A stretch of DNA of 64,000 nucleotides from Gammaproteobacteria bacterium. Lineage in GTDB: Bacteria > Pseudomonadota > Gammaproteobacteria > Enterobacterales > Psychrobiaceae. The translations under genes were made by a program, and so were the position numbers. The notes under the pieces are model-generated. The model had not been told where the DNA came from and ran no database searches. It saw nothing but the letters and a program-made list of their open reading frames with translations. Position 1 is the first letter of the stretch. Each line of letters starts with the position of its first letter. The DNA is taken from positions 1 through 64,000 of the forward strand of contig JABSRT010000007.1 in assembly GCA_013214945.1 (NCBI GenBank), given 5' to 3'. This document shows positions 16,599 to 25,461 of the stretch, one piece after another.

Positions 16599-18281
16599 TT
16601 ATACACTCTCCATCATATCAGCGTTAGAAGCGCCCGGTGGCACTAAGGGCCAAACATTGTCTGCTTCGTGAATACGTACGTGCAGCAAGTAAGCACCATC
16701 GCTATTAAGCATTTCATTCAGGGCTGACTGCACTTCACTTTGTTGGGTGATGCACTTGGCTTCAATATCGAAAGCTTTGGCTAAGGCAACAAAGTCTGGA
16801 TTATCAGTTAATATTGTTTCACTGTAACGCTCTTCAAAAAATAGCTGCTGCCATTGACGCACCATACCTAAGCGTTGGTTGTCGATTAATACAATTTTGA
16901 CATTAAGCTTCTCGCGTTTGATTGTGCCCAGTTCTTGAACATTCATCATAAACGAGCCATCGCCCGACACGACTACTACCGGATCATTCGGCCGCGCATG
17001 ACGTGCGCCGATGCCAGCTGGCAAACCAAAACCCATCGTGCCTAAACCAGCACTCGACAAGTGGTTTTCAGGGCGAGTAAAGCGCATGTGCTGAGCCACC
17101 CACATTTGGTGCTGACCAACATCACAGGTAACAATGGCATTATTAGGCAGTTTGTCAGACAACTGGCGCAGTAATTGTGGCGCGTAAATGGTGACATAAG
17201 GAGCGTTATAACTGGTGCCAAATTCTTGCTTTAGATCCCAGCATTTACGCTGCCAGTCTTTTATTTCTAACGACACGGCCAATTGTGGCAATACTTTGAC
17301 TAAGTCGGCGCAAATCGAAATATCACAGGCGCGAATTTTACCGATTTCAGCCGGATCGATATCTAAATGTAATACTTTAGCGCCTTGAGCGAAGGTCGCT
17401 ACGTGACCCGTTACTCGGTCGTCAAAACGTGCACCAACTACCACCAATAAATCACAATCGTGAACCGACAAGTTAGCTGCTCGATTGCCGTGCATGCCCA
17501 ACATGCCTAACGCGTAATGCGAAGTGGTTGGCACGGCGCCAATACCTTTAAGGGTTGTAACCGATGGTATGCCTGTTACTTCGATAAATTTTTGCAGTTG
17601 GTCCACCGCATTGGCCATGCCAACACCGCCACCAACATATAAAATGGGGCGCTGTGCTTGTTGCAGTAACTCAATTGCGGCGGTTAAATCAGCGGTTTCG
17701 GCAGGTTCAATCGCGTCAATTTGTGAAATTTCAAGCTCTGCTTCAATGTCAGCAAGTTGAATATCTTTAGGGATATCAATTAATACTGGGCCAGGGCGAC
17801 CAGATTTCGCAATGGTGAAAGCTTGTTTTAGCACCCTGGCTAAATCTTCTTTGCGCGTTACCATAAAGCTGTGTTTAGTACATGACAGCGATAAACCTAA
17901 AACATCAATCTCTTGAAAAGCATCGGTACCAATAACCGCGGTGCTAACTTGGCCAGTAATCGCCACAATTGGCACCGAATCCATGTAGGCATCAGCCAGT
18001 GCGGTGACTAAATTGGTGGCGCCAGGGCCAGAGGTAGCAATACAGACACCAACTTTGTTGCTAGAGCGTGCGTAACCAACGGCTGAAAATGCAGCACCTT
18101 GCTCGTGTCGACATAAGACATGTTTAAGGCCTGCATCATAAAGGGCATCGTAAACCGGCATAATGGCACCGCCGGGGTATCCGAAAACCGTGTCGATACC
18201 TTCTAACTTTAAGTATTTTACTAGTAAATCTGCGCCGCGCATGGTTGTTACCTGTGGTTGTGTTAGTTGTGTTACTGCCAT
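16599..18281 (-). CDS. ilvG: Acetolactate synthase II large subunit
   Basis: A 560-residue thiamine-diphosphate enzyme joining pyruvate with pyruvate or 2-oxobutyrate, the first common step of branched-chain amino acid synthesis. The activating glutamate lies in [10 protein letters not shown] near residue 60, and the thiamine-diphosphate motif GDGSFMMN with the downstream NQ is near residues 435-465. The reading frame is intact, unlike the frameshifted ilvG of E. coli K-12. It is the first structural gene of the operon, behind an attenuator and leader peptide. Confidence 0.95.
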   Translation of the reverse strand: MAVTQLTQPQVTTMRGADLLVKYLKLEGIDTVFGYPGGAIMPVYDALYDAGLKHVLCRHEQGAAFSAVGYARSSNKVGVCIATSGPGATNLVTALADAYMDSVPIVAITGQVSTAVIGTDAFQEIDVLGLSLSCTKHSFMVTRKEDLARVLKQAFTIAKSGRPGPVLIDIPKDIQLADIEAELEISQIDAIEPAETADLTAAIELLQQAQRPILYVGGGVGMANAVDQLQKFIEVTGIPSVTTLKGIGAVPTTSHYALGMLGMHGNRAANLSVHDCDLLVVVGARFDDRVTGHVATFAQGAKVLHLDIDPAEIGKIRACDISICADLVKVLPQLAVSLEIKDWQRKCWDLKQEFGTSYNAPYVTIYAPQLLRQLSDKLPNNAIVTCDVGQHQMWVAQHMRFTRPENHLSSAGLGTMGFGLPAGIGARHARPNDPVVVVSGDGSFMMNVQELGTIKREKLNVKIVLIDNQRLGMVRQWQQLFFEERYSETILTDNPDFVALAKAFDIEAKCITQQSEVQSALNEMLNSDGAYLLHVRIHEADNVWPLVPPGASNADMMESV

Positions 18282-18310
18282 TTTAATAAACCCTGTGCTA
18301 ACTAAATCCT

Positions 18311-18347
18311 AAAAAAAAACCCCCGGTATGTTGGCCGGGGGTTTTTT
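18311..18347 (-). terminator. ilv operon attenuator terminator
   Basis: A GC-rich stem (CCCCCGG / CCGGGGG) is flanked by A and T tracts; on the minus strand nine T residues follow. It sits between the leader peptide ilvL and ilvG, the classic place for a transcription attenuator. The eight-base loop and strong stem imply efficient termination when the leader is translated without stalling. Confidence 0.88.
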
Positions 18348-18362
18348 CTGCTTGCTGTTTGG

Positions 18363-18455
18363 TTAGTTAAGCAATAGTCCCCGACGCTGTGGTTTAATGA
18401 CCACGACGTTAATAATGTTAATAATCAGGACTAGAGTCTGTGTAAACAGCGGCAT
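18363..18455 (-). CDS. ilvL: ilv operon leader peptide IlvL
   Basis: A 30-codon reading frame too short for ordinary gene finders. It begins ATG with GAGAAG about six bases upstream and contains the run LVLIINIINVVVI and later LLL, so that isoleucine, valine and leucine codons make up about half of it. This is the signature of a ribosome-mediated attenuation leader: scarcity of charged Ile, Val or Leu tRNA stalls the ribosome and prevents the downstream attenuator at 18311-18347 from forming. Sequence differs from the E. coli leader, but composition and position match. Confidence 0.88.
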   Translation of the reverse strand: MPLFTQTLVLIINIINVVVIKPQRRGLLLN

Positions 18456-18493
18456 GAATTCTTCTCAATACTTGTTGCTGACTTGTTATCAGC

Positions 18494-18522
18494 ATTCTTA
18501 GCTCATGTTGTATCACGGTCAA
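18494..18522 (-). promoter_or_regulatory. Candidate sigma-70 promoter of the ilv operon
   Basis: On the minus strand a TTGACC (-35, 18517-18522) is followed after 16 bases by TAAGAA (-10, 18495-18500), or after 17 by AAGAAT. Transcription would begin about 30 bases before the leader peptide. The -35 is good and the -10 is poor. Confidence 0.45.
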
Positions 18523-18764
18523 ATTTCAAAAACAATACTCAATGCTAAGTAATGGTAAAATAACTAAGCCATCAAACAACAGTAATTTTGATAAATTATA
18601 TAAAACAATTAGATAAACTGTCAGTTAGACCTTTGGCTATTTTCGACGGGTAACGACTCACTAATACTAGTTTTAGATGCTGACTCAGTATGTTTGGCGG
18701 ATGTTATTTTTTATAAATGAATCGGCTGTCCTAAAATTAATTTCGTGGTGATGCTTCCCCTATT
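18523..18764. other. Intergenic region between the ilv promoter and the patatin-like gene
   Basis: Together with the leader promoter this forms a gap of about 300 bases without a gene. It is A/T-rich and contains no convincing reading frame or stem. It may hold regulator sites for the ilv promoter, but none can be named. Confidence 0.4.
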
Positions 18765-19841
18765 TTAACCTGCGGCAAAATTTATTGGTTTTATCAAATT
18801 AAGATCTGGCTGTTTGAGCCACTGGTCGAAGTCTTGAGCTAGCAGCTCACTTAATTGTAATACTTGTTGCCAATAAGCAGTTCTGGCGCTGTTGCTCAAA
18901 TTTTTGAAATCGTTGCGGTCGGGAATTTTTTGGTAAGGTAGCAGGTCAATAAAAGCCTGAGTTGGAGCCAGCATCACCACGTTATCATAGCTGGCTGCAT
19001 GAGGCATGCGCTTGAGGCTTTTATCGAACCAGCCACTTTTGGGGGCGGAATTAAAGTGCGGATACAGCACCAAAGGTGGTTGCTTGCCTTTGGGCACAAT
19101 AGCAAAGTCAAAATGATAATCAATAATGCCACCGTCGCGATAGGTACCCGCAGGCACGCCCGCGATATTTGTGACGCCACTCATTAATAGCGGAATAGCA
19201 CCTGATGCATATAAAGCATCGCGCAAGTTGTGCTGAGACAGTTTAACCATCTGCGTTGGTATAGCAGTGGGATCATCAAGAGTAAAAGCGTTAAGGTCAT
19301 TAGTAAAAATATAGCGATGATATTGCTGAGCTAAAAATCGACGATTAATTCTATTGGCTAAGTAACTGCGTGATAAACCTGCAAGTTGCACTATTTTGGA
19401 TTCGCTAGCCACTAATCCTTTGGATTGGGCCACGATAAAATTCGCTTTAATCACCGGGTTATTGATAATTTCATCAACACCATTGGCTGCTAACAAGTTA
19501 TCGAGCATCTGGTAGGTAGAATCTCGTATATCGGCAGTGCTGGCATTGGCGGCGTAATTGATGTTGGCGTAATAATTGGCAAAGCGTGCGATTGCTGCCA
19601 CGGGATCTTGCTGTGCCAGTGCTGCAAACCGAAAAGCGCCAGCTGATGACCCGATTAAATGGAGTGGGGTTTGGCGGTGAGTAAAAAACTGGCCAAACAT
19701 ATAACGGTCAAGACCATATAAGCAAAACCATTTCGGGCCGCCACTAGCGCCCAAAAAATGGGTAAATAACTGTTGCTTAAAGCCATGCTGCTGCAGCTGA
19801 GATAATGCGGATTTCCCCGCCAAAATTTGTAAATGTTTCAT
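18765..19841 (-). CDS. Patatin-like phospholipase family protein
   Basis: A 358-residue protein with patatin hallmarks: a glycine-rich GASGGPKW near residue 31, the nucleophile motif GSSAGAFR near residue 64, and the dyad motif YRDGGIIDYHF near residue 237. It is larger than the patatin gene at 480-1316 and not closely similar. No signal peptide is evident. It is divergent from comM with a 125-base gap; a 13-bp palindrome (ACTACG-T-CGTAGT, 19853-19865) sits 12 bases before its start, where a bound protein could block initiation. Likely a lipid hydrolase; substrate unknown. Confidence 0.82.
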   Translation of the reverse strand: MKHLQILAGKSALSQLQQHGFKQQLFTHFLGASGGPKWFCLYGLDRYMFGQFFTHRQTPLHLIGSSAGAFRFAALAQQDPVAAIARFANYYANINYAANASTADIRDSTYQMLDNLLAANGVDEIINNPVIKANFIVAQSKGLVASESKIVQLAGLSRSYLANRINRRFLAQQYHRYIFTNDLNAFTLDDPTAIPTQMVKLSQHNLRDALYASGAIPLLMSGVTNIAGVPAGTYRDGGIIDYHFDFAIVPKGKQPPLVLYPHFNSAPKSGWFDKSLKRMPHAASYDNVVMLAPTQAFIDLLPYQKIPDRNDFKNLSNSARTAYWQQVLQLSELLAQDFDQWLKQPDLNLIKPINFAAG

Positions 19842-19966
19842 TAAAACAGTCTACTACGTCGTAGTGGCAGTGGCTATTAATAGGTTCGATGATTGTTTAA
19901 TCATTGACGAATGCGCGCAGGGTCAAATGTTCATCTATCCTTATAGATTCAGATTAAGGATTATTT

Positions 19967-21484
19967 ATGTCATTGGCCATTGTTTATAGCCGGGCTAAGG
20001 TTGGAGTATCGGCCCCGTTAGTCACCGTTGAAGTGCATTTAAGTAATGGTCTGCCAGGTTTTGCTATTGTTGGCTTGCCCGAGGCTTCGGTTAAAGAATC
20101 ACGCGAGCGGGTACGCAGTGCGATTATCAATTCTGGTTTTGAATTTCCGAGTAAAAAAATCATTGTTAATCTAGCGCCTGCTGATTTACCCAAAGAAGGT
20201 GGCCGTTTTGACTTGGCGATTGCGATTGGAATTTTGGCCGCATCAGAGCAGGTACCAGCTCAGCAGCTTAGCGATTACGAACTATATGGCGAACTGGCGT
20301 TATCAGGAGAGCTAAGAGGGGTAATTGGGGTACTGCCCGCCGTCATGGCCTGCTTGGCCGCAAAGCGATTAGCTATTGTCGCGCAGGCTAATCAAAACGA
20401 ATTGGCGTTACTTAATAATGAAAATCATGGTGTGGCAGCCAAGTTATTAGACGTTTGTGCTTTTTTACATGGCCAAACAACCTTGGCTATTGCGCAACCT
20501 GCTAGCGAAAGTAGGGTTTTATTAGCCGTCACCGATATGCAAGATGTTATTGGTCAGTCTCATGCTAAAAGAGCATTAGAAATTGCCGCTGCAGGTGGTC
20601 ATAACCTACTTTTTATGGGACCTCAGGGCACGGGAAAAACCATGCTTGCTAGCCGTTTATGTACTATTTTACCACCATTAACTGTTGAGCATGGGCTGGA
20701 AGTGGCAGCGGTTCATTCAACTTGCGGGCTCGAACTTTTATTAAAGGACTGGCTAACCCCACCATTTCGCAGCCCCCATCACTCCAGTTCGGCGGTGGCT
20801 TTGGTGGGTGGCGGCAGCAATCCGCGTCCTGGTGATATTTCATTAGCACATCGTGGCGTGTTGTTTCTTGATGAATTAACCGAGTTTGAGCGCCGGGTGC
20901 TTGATTCGTTACGAGAGCCGCTAGAGTCTGGCGAGATTGTTATTTCACGCGCGGCCGGCAAAGTTACCTTTCCGGCTAACTTTCAGCTGGTGGCAGCGCT
21001 GAACCCTAGTCCTTGTGGCGAAGTAGGGGAGCATAGTCGCAGCACCTCGGAACAAATCTTAAAATATCTCAATAAATTATCGGGACCCTTTCTTGATCGT
21101 TTTGATTTAACGATTGATGTGCCCAGATTACCCACGGGCAGTATGTCGCAATCGCCCTTGTTAGGTGAGCCAAGCGCTGTTATCGCTAAGCGAGTTGCAA
21201 ACGCACGGCAGCTGATGCTACAACGCGATGGAAAAATGAGTTCTTTGTTAACGTCCAAAGAAGTTGCGGTTAGTTGTAAGTTGGCAGTCGAGGATTATCA
21301 TTTTTTAGATCAGGCGATTGAGCAGCTTAATTTATCGATGCGCGCTTATCATCGTATTTTAAAAGTGGCTCGAACCTTGGCTGACTTACAAGGAGTTATA
21401 GATATAAACCGCTCGCATTTAGCTGAAGCTCTGGGTTATCGTGCGATGGACCGATTACTTAATTCTCTAAAACGAAAGTTTTAA
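19967..21484 (+). CDS. comM: ComM/YifB family Mg-chelatase-like AAA+ ATPase
   Basis: A 505-residue AAA+ ATPase. ComM is known as a hexameric helicase promoting branch migration during natural transformation. The N-terminal Lon-like domain (TVEVHLSNGLPGFAIVGLPE) precedes the Mg-chelatase module with Walker A GPQGTGKTML near residue 218, Walker B LFLDELTEF near residue 297, and a C-terminal domain with AYHRILKVARTLADL. Length is standard. It is transcribed away from the patatin-like gene and convergent with the binding-protein pair. Presence does not prove competence, since the gene is widespread. Confidence 0.93.
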   Translation: MSLAIVYSRAKVGVSAPLVTVEVHLSNGLPGFAIVGLPEASVKESRERVRSAIINSGFEFPSKKIIVNLAPADLPKEGGRFDLAIAIGILAASEQVPAQQLSDYELYGELALSGELRGVIGVLPAVMACLAAKRLAIVAQANQNELALLNNENHGVAAKLLDVCAFLHGQTTLAIAQPASESRVLLAVTDMQDVIGQSHAKRALEIAAAGGHNLLFMGPQGTGKTMLASRLCTILPPLTVEHGLEVAAVHSTCGLELLLKDWLTPPFRSPHHSSSAVALVGGGSNPRPGDISLAHRGVLFLDELTEFERRVLDSLREPLESGEIVISRAAGKVTFPANFQLVAALNPSPCGEVGEHSRSTSEQILKYLNKLSGPFLDRFDLTIDVPRLPTGSMSQSPLLGEPSAVIAKRVANARQLMLQRDGKMSSLLTSKEVAVSCKLAVEDYHFLDQAIEQLNLSMRAYHRILKVARTLADLQGVIDINRSHLAEALGYRAMDRLLNSLKRKF

Positions 21485-21518
21485 ACTGATGGGGCAGTAC
21501 TACATCTAGGAGCTGTTA

Positions 21519-22517
21519 TTACGGCTGGGTGATGGCTTGATACTTTTTCTCTTCCCCAACGACATACCATAATGATTTTCTCGCTAATATTGATTTTGAT
21601 TGGACACTTAACAGTGGGTTTTTCAGCGTAATTAACGTGCGTTGTGACATTTTAGACAGTTGCAGTGCCTGCTTAATGCTTGGGTGATTATAAAGATGCA
21701 AATCAAAAGAACCATCCTCAATCGCTAACAGCAAACCTTGTTCTACTCGTTCTTTCAGTGCTTTATTGCTCGAATTAAAGAAAAAGTAGATTGGCGACGG
21801 ATATTGCAGCAGCAAAGTTTGCTCAACCATTAAGTTGTCTGGCGCAATGGTCGCAACCTCTTGCCATGCTTCATTAATGCCACGGGGAAAATAATCGAAA
21901 CGTCGCAGTGATAACATCCCAAACAGCCCTAAGTAAGATGAACCGCTATAAGAGGTTAAGTTATTGTGGCGTAATATCTTTAAATCAGGCCAATCATGTC
22001 CTTGTCCTGCCGATAACAAGCGTAGCTGGTCGATGTTTTTAATCGCGGCAAAACGCGCCTGATCTCGCTTATTGATAATGAAAATTCGATGGCTGAGCAA
22101 ACCCTTTAGCAGCGGAATTCGGATCGGCGCCAGCATTTTTTCACGCTCAATTGAGGTGACGCTCCAAATTATATCAAGAGCCTGTTTCTGGAGTTCGACT
22201 ATGGTTCGGCCTTGTTGCATTGACTGCTGATGTACCTGCAATTGATAGGGGCCATGGGTTGGTATGGTTTTATCGAGTGTTAAGCTTAATAAAGATAAAA
22301 AATATTGGGTGCGTAAATCTTGTGCTGATACTGGCGCTTTGTGGCGCACAATTAAGGTTTTGCCGAAAATAGGACCACTGCCCCCCAATAAGGTAATTAT
22401 CATAATTACGCGAGTAAAAATTTTTATCATTAACTGAATATAGCAGGTAATTAAGGAGTGGGTGGTAATGTTACTCGATGATATTGGGTATTTATAGCTA
22501 GTTTTTTTCTCGGGCAT
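21519..22517 (-). CDS. Periplasmic binding-protein-like protein, tandem copy 2
   Basis: A secreted protein of about 303-332 residues resembling type II periplasmic solute-binding folds, probably an orphan of the family with GHDWPDLKIL and RRFDYFPRGINEAWQE motifs. No ABC permease is adjacent. Its first ATG forms TAATG with the stop of the upstream paralogue, suggesting reinitiation, but this adds 29 residues before the hydrophobic segment. The internal ATG at 22430 aligns exactly with the paralogue start and gives a normal signal peptide, but lacks a clear Shine-Dalgarno. About four in five residues match the neighbour. Ligand unknown. Confidence 0.7.
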   Translation of the reverse strand: MPEKKTSYKYPISSSNITTHSLITCYIQLMIKIFTRVIMIITLLGGSGPIFGKTLIVRHKAPVSAQDLRTQYFLSLLSLTLDKTIPTHGPYQLQVHQQSMQQGRTIVELQKQALDIIWSVTSIEREKMLAPIRIPLLKGLLSHRIFIINKRDQARFAAIKNIDQLRLLSAGQGHDWPDLKILRHNNLTSYSGSSYLGLFGMLSLRRFDYFPRGINEAWQEVATIAPDNLMVEQTLLLQYPSPIYFFFNSSNKALKERVEQGLLLAIEDGSFDLHLYNHPSIKQALQLSKMSQRTLITLKNPLLSVQSKSILARKSLWYVVGEEKKYQAITQP

Positions 22518-23428
22518 TATCGCTCAGAAATGGCCTGATACGTTCTTTCTTCACCAATGACATACCATAATGATTTGTTGGCTAATATTGATTTTGATTG
22601 GGCACTTAACAGTGGGTTTGTCAGTGCAATTAATTTGCGTTGTGACATCTTCGATAGTTGCAATGCCTGCTTAATACTGGGGTGACTATAAAGGTGTTGA
22701 TCAAAAGAACCGTCCTTAATCGCTAGCAGCAAACCTTGTTCTACTCGCTGTTTCAGTGCTGTATTACTCGGATTAAAGAAAAAGTAAATTGGTGACGGAT
22801 ATTGCAGCAGCAAAGTTTGTTCCACCATTAAGTTGTCTGACGCAATGGTAGCAACCTCTTGCCATGCTTCATTAATGCCACGGGGAAAATAATCGAAACG
22901 TCGCAGTGACAACATCCCAAACAGCCCCAAGTAAGATGAGCTACTAAAAGTGGGTAAGTTATTGTGGCGTAAGATCTTTAAATCAGGCCAATCATGTCCT
23001 TGTCCGGCCGATAACAAGCGTAACTGGTCGATGTTTTTAATCGCGGCAAAACGCGCCTGATCTTGCTTATTGATAATGAAAATTCGATGACTGAGCAAGC
23101 CCTTTAACAACGGGATTAGGATCGGCACGAGTTGCTTTTCACGTTCAATCGAGGTGACCGTCCACATAATGTCGAGCGCCTGCTTTTGCAGTTCGACTAT
23201 GGTTCTGCCTTGTTGCATTGGCAGGTGATGTGCCAACAGCTGATAAGGGCCATGAGTCGCGATGGTTTTATCTAGTGCTAAGGTCAATATGGCTAAGTAA
23301 TATCGGTTACGTACATCTTGCGCCGATTCTGGCGGAACGTGGCGCACGATTAATGTTTGCGCGGCAACAGGATTGGGGAAAAATAATTGTAAAACCATCG
23401 GTATTACGACAAAAATAAATTTTATCAC
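22517..23428 (-). CDS. Periplasmic binding-protein-like protein, tandem copy 1
   Basis: A 303-residue exported protein starting at GTG with AGGTG six bases upstream. A signal peptide (hydrophobic core to about residue 23, cleavage near VAA-QT) is followed by a type II periplasmic-binding-like fold. The central part (about residues 118-225, including SHRIFIINK, LSAGQGHDWPDL and LRRFDYFPRGI) is almost identical to that of the downstream copy, whereas the N-terminal third differs more. Orphan proteins of this kind are common in marine gammaproteobacteria and may feed sensor proteins. It is transcribed away from the symporter/two-component cluster, which may be relevant. Confidence 0.72.
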   Translation of the reverse strand: MIKFIFVVIPMVLQLFFPNPVAAQTLIVRHVPPESAQDVRNRYYLAILTLALDKTIATHGPYQLLAHHLPMQQGRTIVELQKQALDIMWTVTSIEREKQLVPILIPLLKGLLSHRIFIINKQDQARFAAIKNIDQLRLLSAGQGHDWPDLKILRHNNLPTFSSSSYLGLFGMLSLRRFDYFPRGINEAWQEVATIASDNLMVEQTLLLQYPSPIYFFFNPSNTALKQRVEQGLLLAIKDGSFDQHLYSHPSIKQALQLSKMSQRKLIALTNPLLSAQSKSILANKSLWYVIGEERTYQAISER

Positions 23429-23565
23429 TCATAGCACCTAGCTTGAAAATTCTTATTAAATATAGCAGTAAATAAATATATTAACTTAACGCCAAAGCCA
23501 CGTTATCGGGATCTTGCGAGATAACTGCTGGAGCATATATCAAGTATCAATACCCTCGTCAGTCG

Positions 23566-23599
23566 TATAACAAAAGTTATATAAATAACTTTTGTTATA
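23566..23599. promoter_or_regulatory. Paired dyad sites, candidate enhancer for a sigma-54 activator
   Basis: Two adjacent 16-bp dyads, TATAACAAAAGTTATA (23566-23581) and AATAACTTTTGTTATA (23584-23599), are centred 18 bases apart and together also form a perfect 15-bp inverted repeat. They lie about 170-200 bases upstream of a sigma-54-like promoter, a normal distance for NtrC-family enhancer sites. The activator is probably the regulator encoded at 27162-28577; this is inference. Confidence 0.55.
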
Positions 23600-23684
23600 A
23601 CAGCATCTAATGTTGGCTCAATGTTGCGCCATTGCGGTGTTTTTGTATTTTATTGTTGCGAGCGAGGGCTGTTGAGTCATTAAT

Positions 23685-23700
23685 TATTACTAAAGTTATA
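23685..23700. promoter_or_regulatory. Third dyad site of the same type
   Basis: TATTACTAAAGTTATA matches the TATAAC-N4-GTTATA pattern of the paired upstream sites with one mismatch in the left arm. It lies about 70-85 bases before the candidate sigma-54 promoter and may be a weaker activator site. Confidence 0.45.
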
Positions 23701-23767
23701 ACCTTAGATAATCTGCGGTAAGTCAATTAAATCTATTAAATTCAATTCGATAGGTCAGTTTGTTTCT

Positions 23768-23784
23768 TTGGTCTAATTTTTGCA
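23768..23784 (+). promoter_or_regulatory. Candidate sigma-54 promoter of the symporter gene
   Basis: TTGGTCTAATTTTTGCA has GG at 23770-23771 and GC at 23782-23783 with exactly ten bases between, and a perfect TTGCA in the -12 element; the -24 element keeps TTGG but not the following CAC. Transcription would start near 23795, leaving a 150-base leader before the symporter. Confidence 0.6.
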
Positions 23785-23947
23785 GTTATAACGAGTCCGT
23801 TGTTGCTGCCGAGCCATTATCGCTGGTGGTTTCTTACAACGCGTTAGCACTTGCCAATTGGCTAGTTGATAAATTTTGTTTCATCCAAGTCCCTTAACAA
23901 GAACTGGATGAACCCATAACAATAAAAATAGAATTAAGGAAATAGAT

Positions 23948-25237
23948 ATGTCTAACTCCACTGCTCAAGCGGTTGTGGCTCCTAAAGGGATGCCGCTGTG
24001 GACAAAAATTTTTATCGGGATGATCCTTGGTATTTTGGCTGGCGGCCTACTGGGCGAACAGGCTGAATACATTAAGCCGATTGGCACGATGTTTATCAGC
24101 GCGATTAAAATGTTGATTGTGCCATTGGTTTTTTGTTCGCTGGTGGTTGGTGTTACATCAATGAAAGATGCTAACCAAATGGGACGTATTGGCATCAAGT
24201 CGATGGTTATTTATCTAACCACAACTGCTGTAGCCATTAGCATCGGTCTTGGCTTAGGCATTGTGTTTGAGCCTGGTGCGGCACTCGAAATGGTGGCGAC
24301 TAAAGCGAACGAAGTAAAATCTGCGCCGAGTCTGATCGACACCATTGTGGCGCTAATTCCTAAAAACCCAATTGGCGCATTAGCCGCGGGTAACATTTTG
24401 CAAATTATTGTATTTGCGCTAGGGCTTGGCATTGCGCTTAATCTTGCTGGTGAAAAAGCCAAGCCGGTTATTGCTGTGTTTGAAGGTTTTGCCGAAGCGA
24501 TGTACAAGTTAACTGAATTAGTGATGAAGTTTGCTCCGTATGGTGTGTTTGCCCTAATGGCATGGGTGGCAGGCAAATACGGAATGGACGTTTTATTACC
24601 GTTAATTAAGGTGATTGTTTTAGTTTATGTTGGCTGCATCATTCACGTATTATTCATTGGTGGCGGCCTTGTAGGTTTGGTTGCTAAGTTAAATCCACAG
24701 CGCTTCTTTAAAGGTATTCTTAACGCCCAAATTGTTGCGTTTACTACTACAAGCAGCGCCGGTACTTTACCCGTTAGCATGCGATGTGCGACTGAAAACC
24801 TTGGCATATCACGCAGTATTTCTAGCTTTGTTTTGCCAATGGGCGCAACCATTAACATGGACGGAACGGCGTTATACCAAGGGGTGTTGGCACTCTTTGT
24901 TGCCCAAGCCTTTGGCATTGATTTATCAATGACTGACTATTTGACAATAATAGCGACAGCAACACTCGCGTCAATTGGTACTGCAGGTGTGCCGGGTGCT
25001 GGACTCATTATGTTATCACTCGTATTAACAACGGTTGGTTTGCCACTAGAAGGCATTGCATTAGTTGCGGGCATTGACCGCATTTTAGATATGGCGCGTA
25101 CCACAGTGAATGTTACTGGCGATTTAATGGTTAGCCTATTGATTGGCAAAAGTGAAGGTGAGTTAAACCAGCAGATTTATAATGGTGAGCAAGCGTATCA
25201 AGCACCAGAACAAGAAGTAGCGGCTAAAATCGTTTAA
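23948..25237 (+). CDS. Dicarboxylate/amino acid:cation symporter, acidic amino acid type
   Basis: A 429-residue polytopic inner-membrane symporter of the DAACS family (GltPh/EAAT/DctA). The hairpin-1 motif TTTSSAGTLPVSM, the NMDGTALY motif in TM7 and GIDRILDMARTTVNVTGD in TM8 are clear. The TM8 segment keeps the Asp and Arg that in GltPh bind the amino group and side-chain carboxylate of aspartate, and the hairpin lacks the SSSESALP typical of DctA. Glutamate/aspartate transport is therefore favoured over C4-dicarboxylates; this is inferred. A candidate sigma-54 promoter lies upstream, a terminator downstream, and a matching two-component system follows. Confidence 0.88.
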   Translation: MSNSTAQAVVAPKGMPLWTKIFIGMILGILAGGLLGEQAEYIKPIGTMFISAIKMLIVPLVFCSLVVGVTSMKDANQMGRIGIKSMVIYLTTTAVAISIGLGLGIVFEPGAALEMVATKANEVKSAPSLIDTIVALIPKNPIGALAAGNILQIIVFALGLGIALNLAGEKAKPVIAVFEGFAEAMYKLTELVMKFAPYGVFALMAWVAGKYGMDVLLPLIKVIVLVYVGCIIHVLFIGGGLVGLVAKLNPQRFFKGILNAQIVAFTTTSSAGTLPVSMRCATENLGISRSISSFVLPMGATINMDGTALYQGVLALFVAQAFGIDLSMTDYLTIIATATLASIGTAGVPGAGLIMLSLVLTTVGLPLEGIALVAGIDRILDMARTTVNVTGDLMVSLLIGKSEGELNQQIYNGEQAYQAPEQEVAAKIV

Positions 25238-25293
25238 CCATTTAGCTAATATTGGTCGTTAAACCAATGGCATTAAATTTATGTTGATATCGT

Positions 25294-25327
25294 GCGGCCG
25301 AAGTTTTCTTCGTGCCGCCGTTTTTTT
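25294..25327 (+). terminator. Rho-independent terminator after the symporter gene
   Basis: GCGGC-CGAAG pairs with CTTCG-T-GCCGC around a TTTT loop, with one bulged T, and is followed by CG and seven T residues. It separates the symporter transcript from the sensor-kinase gene, which therefore has its own promoter, perhaps with the TATAAT at 25426-25431 as its -10. Confidence 0.85.
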
Positions 25328-25461
25328 ATCCAGAACTCAGGCTAACTCAATAATACCTACCTTGCGACATTCACAGAAACTCACCTGAAAAGCTTGCAAC
25401 CCTGCAATATCAAGTCGTTTGAGTATATAATGACAGCCAGTTAAAAATTTGTGAGTACTCA

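Larger units (their letters stand above)
23429..23947. other. Long divergent regulatory region upstream of the symporter gene
   Basis: This region of about 520 bases has no reading frame I can support. It separates the minus-strand binding-protein pair from the plus-strand symporter and holds three dyad sites of the form TATAAC-N4-GTTATA and a candidate sigma-54 promoter, listed separately. I found no matching sigma-54 promoter facing the binding-protein pair. Confidence 0.6.

Noticed and set aside
23613-23628. Second sigma-54-like promoter, TTGGCTCAATGTTGCG
   Set aside because: Only nine bases separate GG and GC; sigma-54 promoters need ten, and spacing is strict.
23948-25237. Naming the symporter dctA
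   Set aside because: The hairpin motif TTTSSAGTLP and the TM8 Asp/Arg pattern fit glutamate/aspartate carriers better than DctA, which has SSSESALP.
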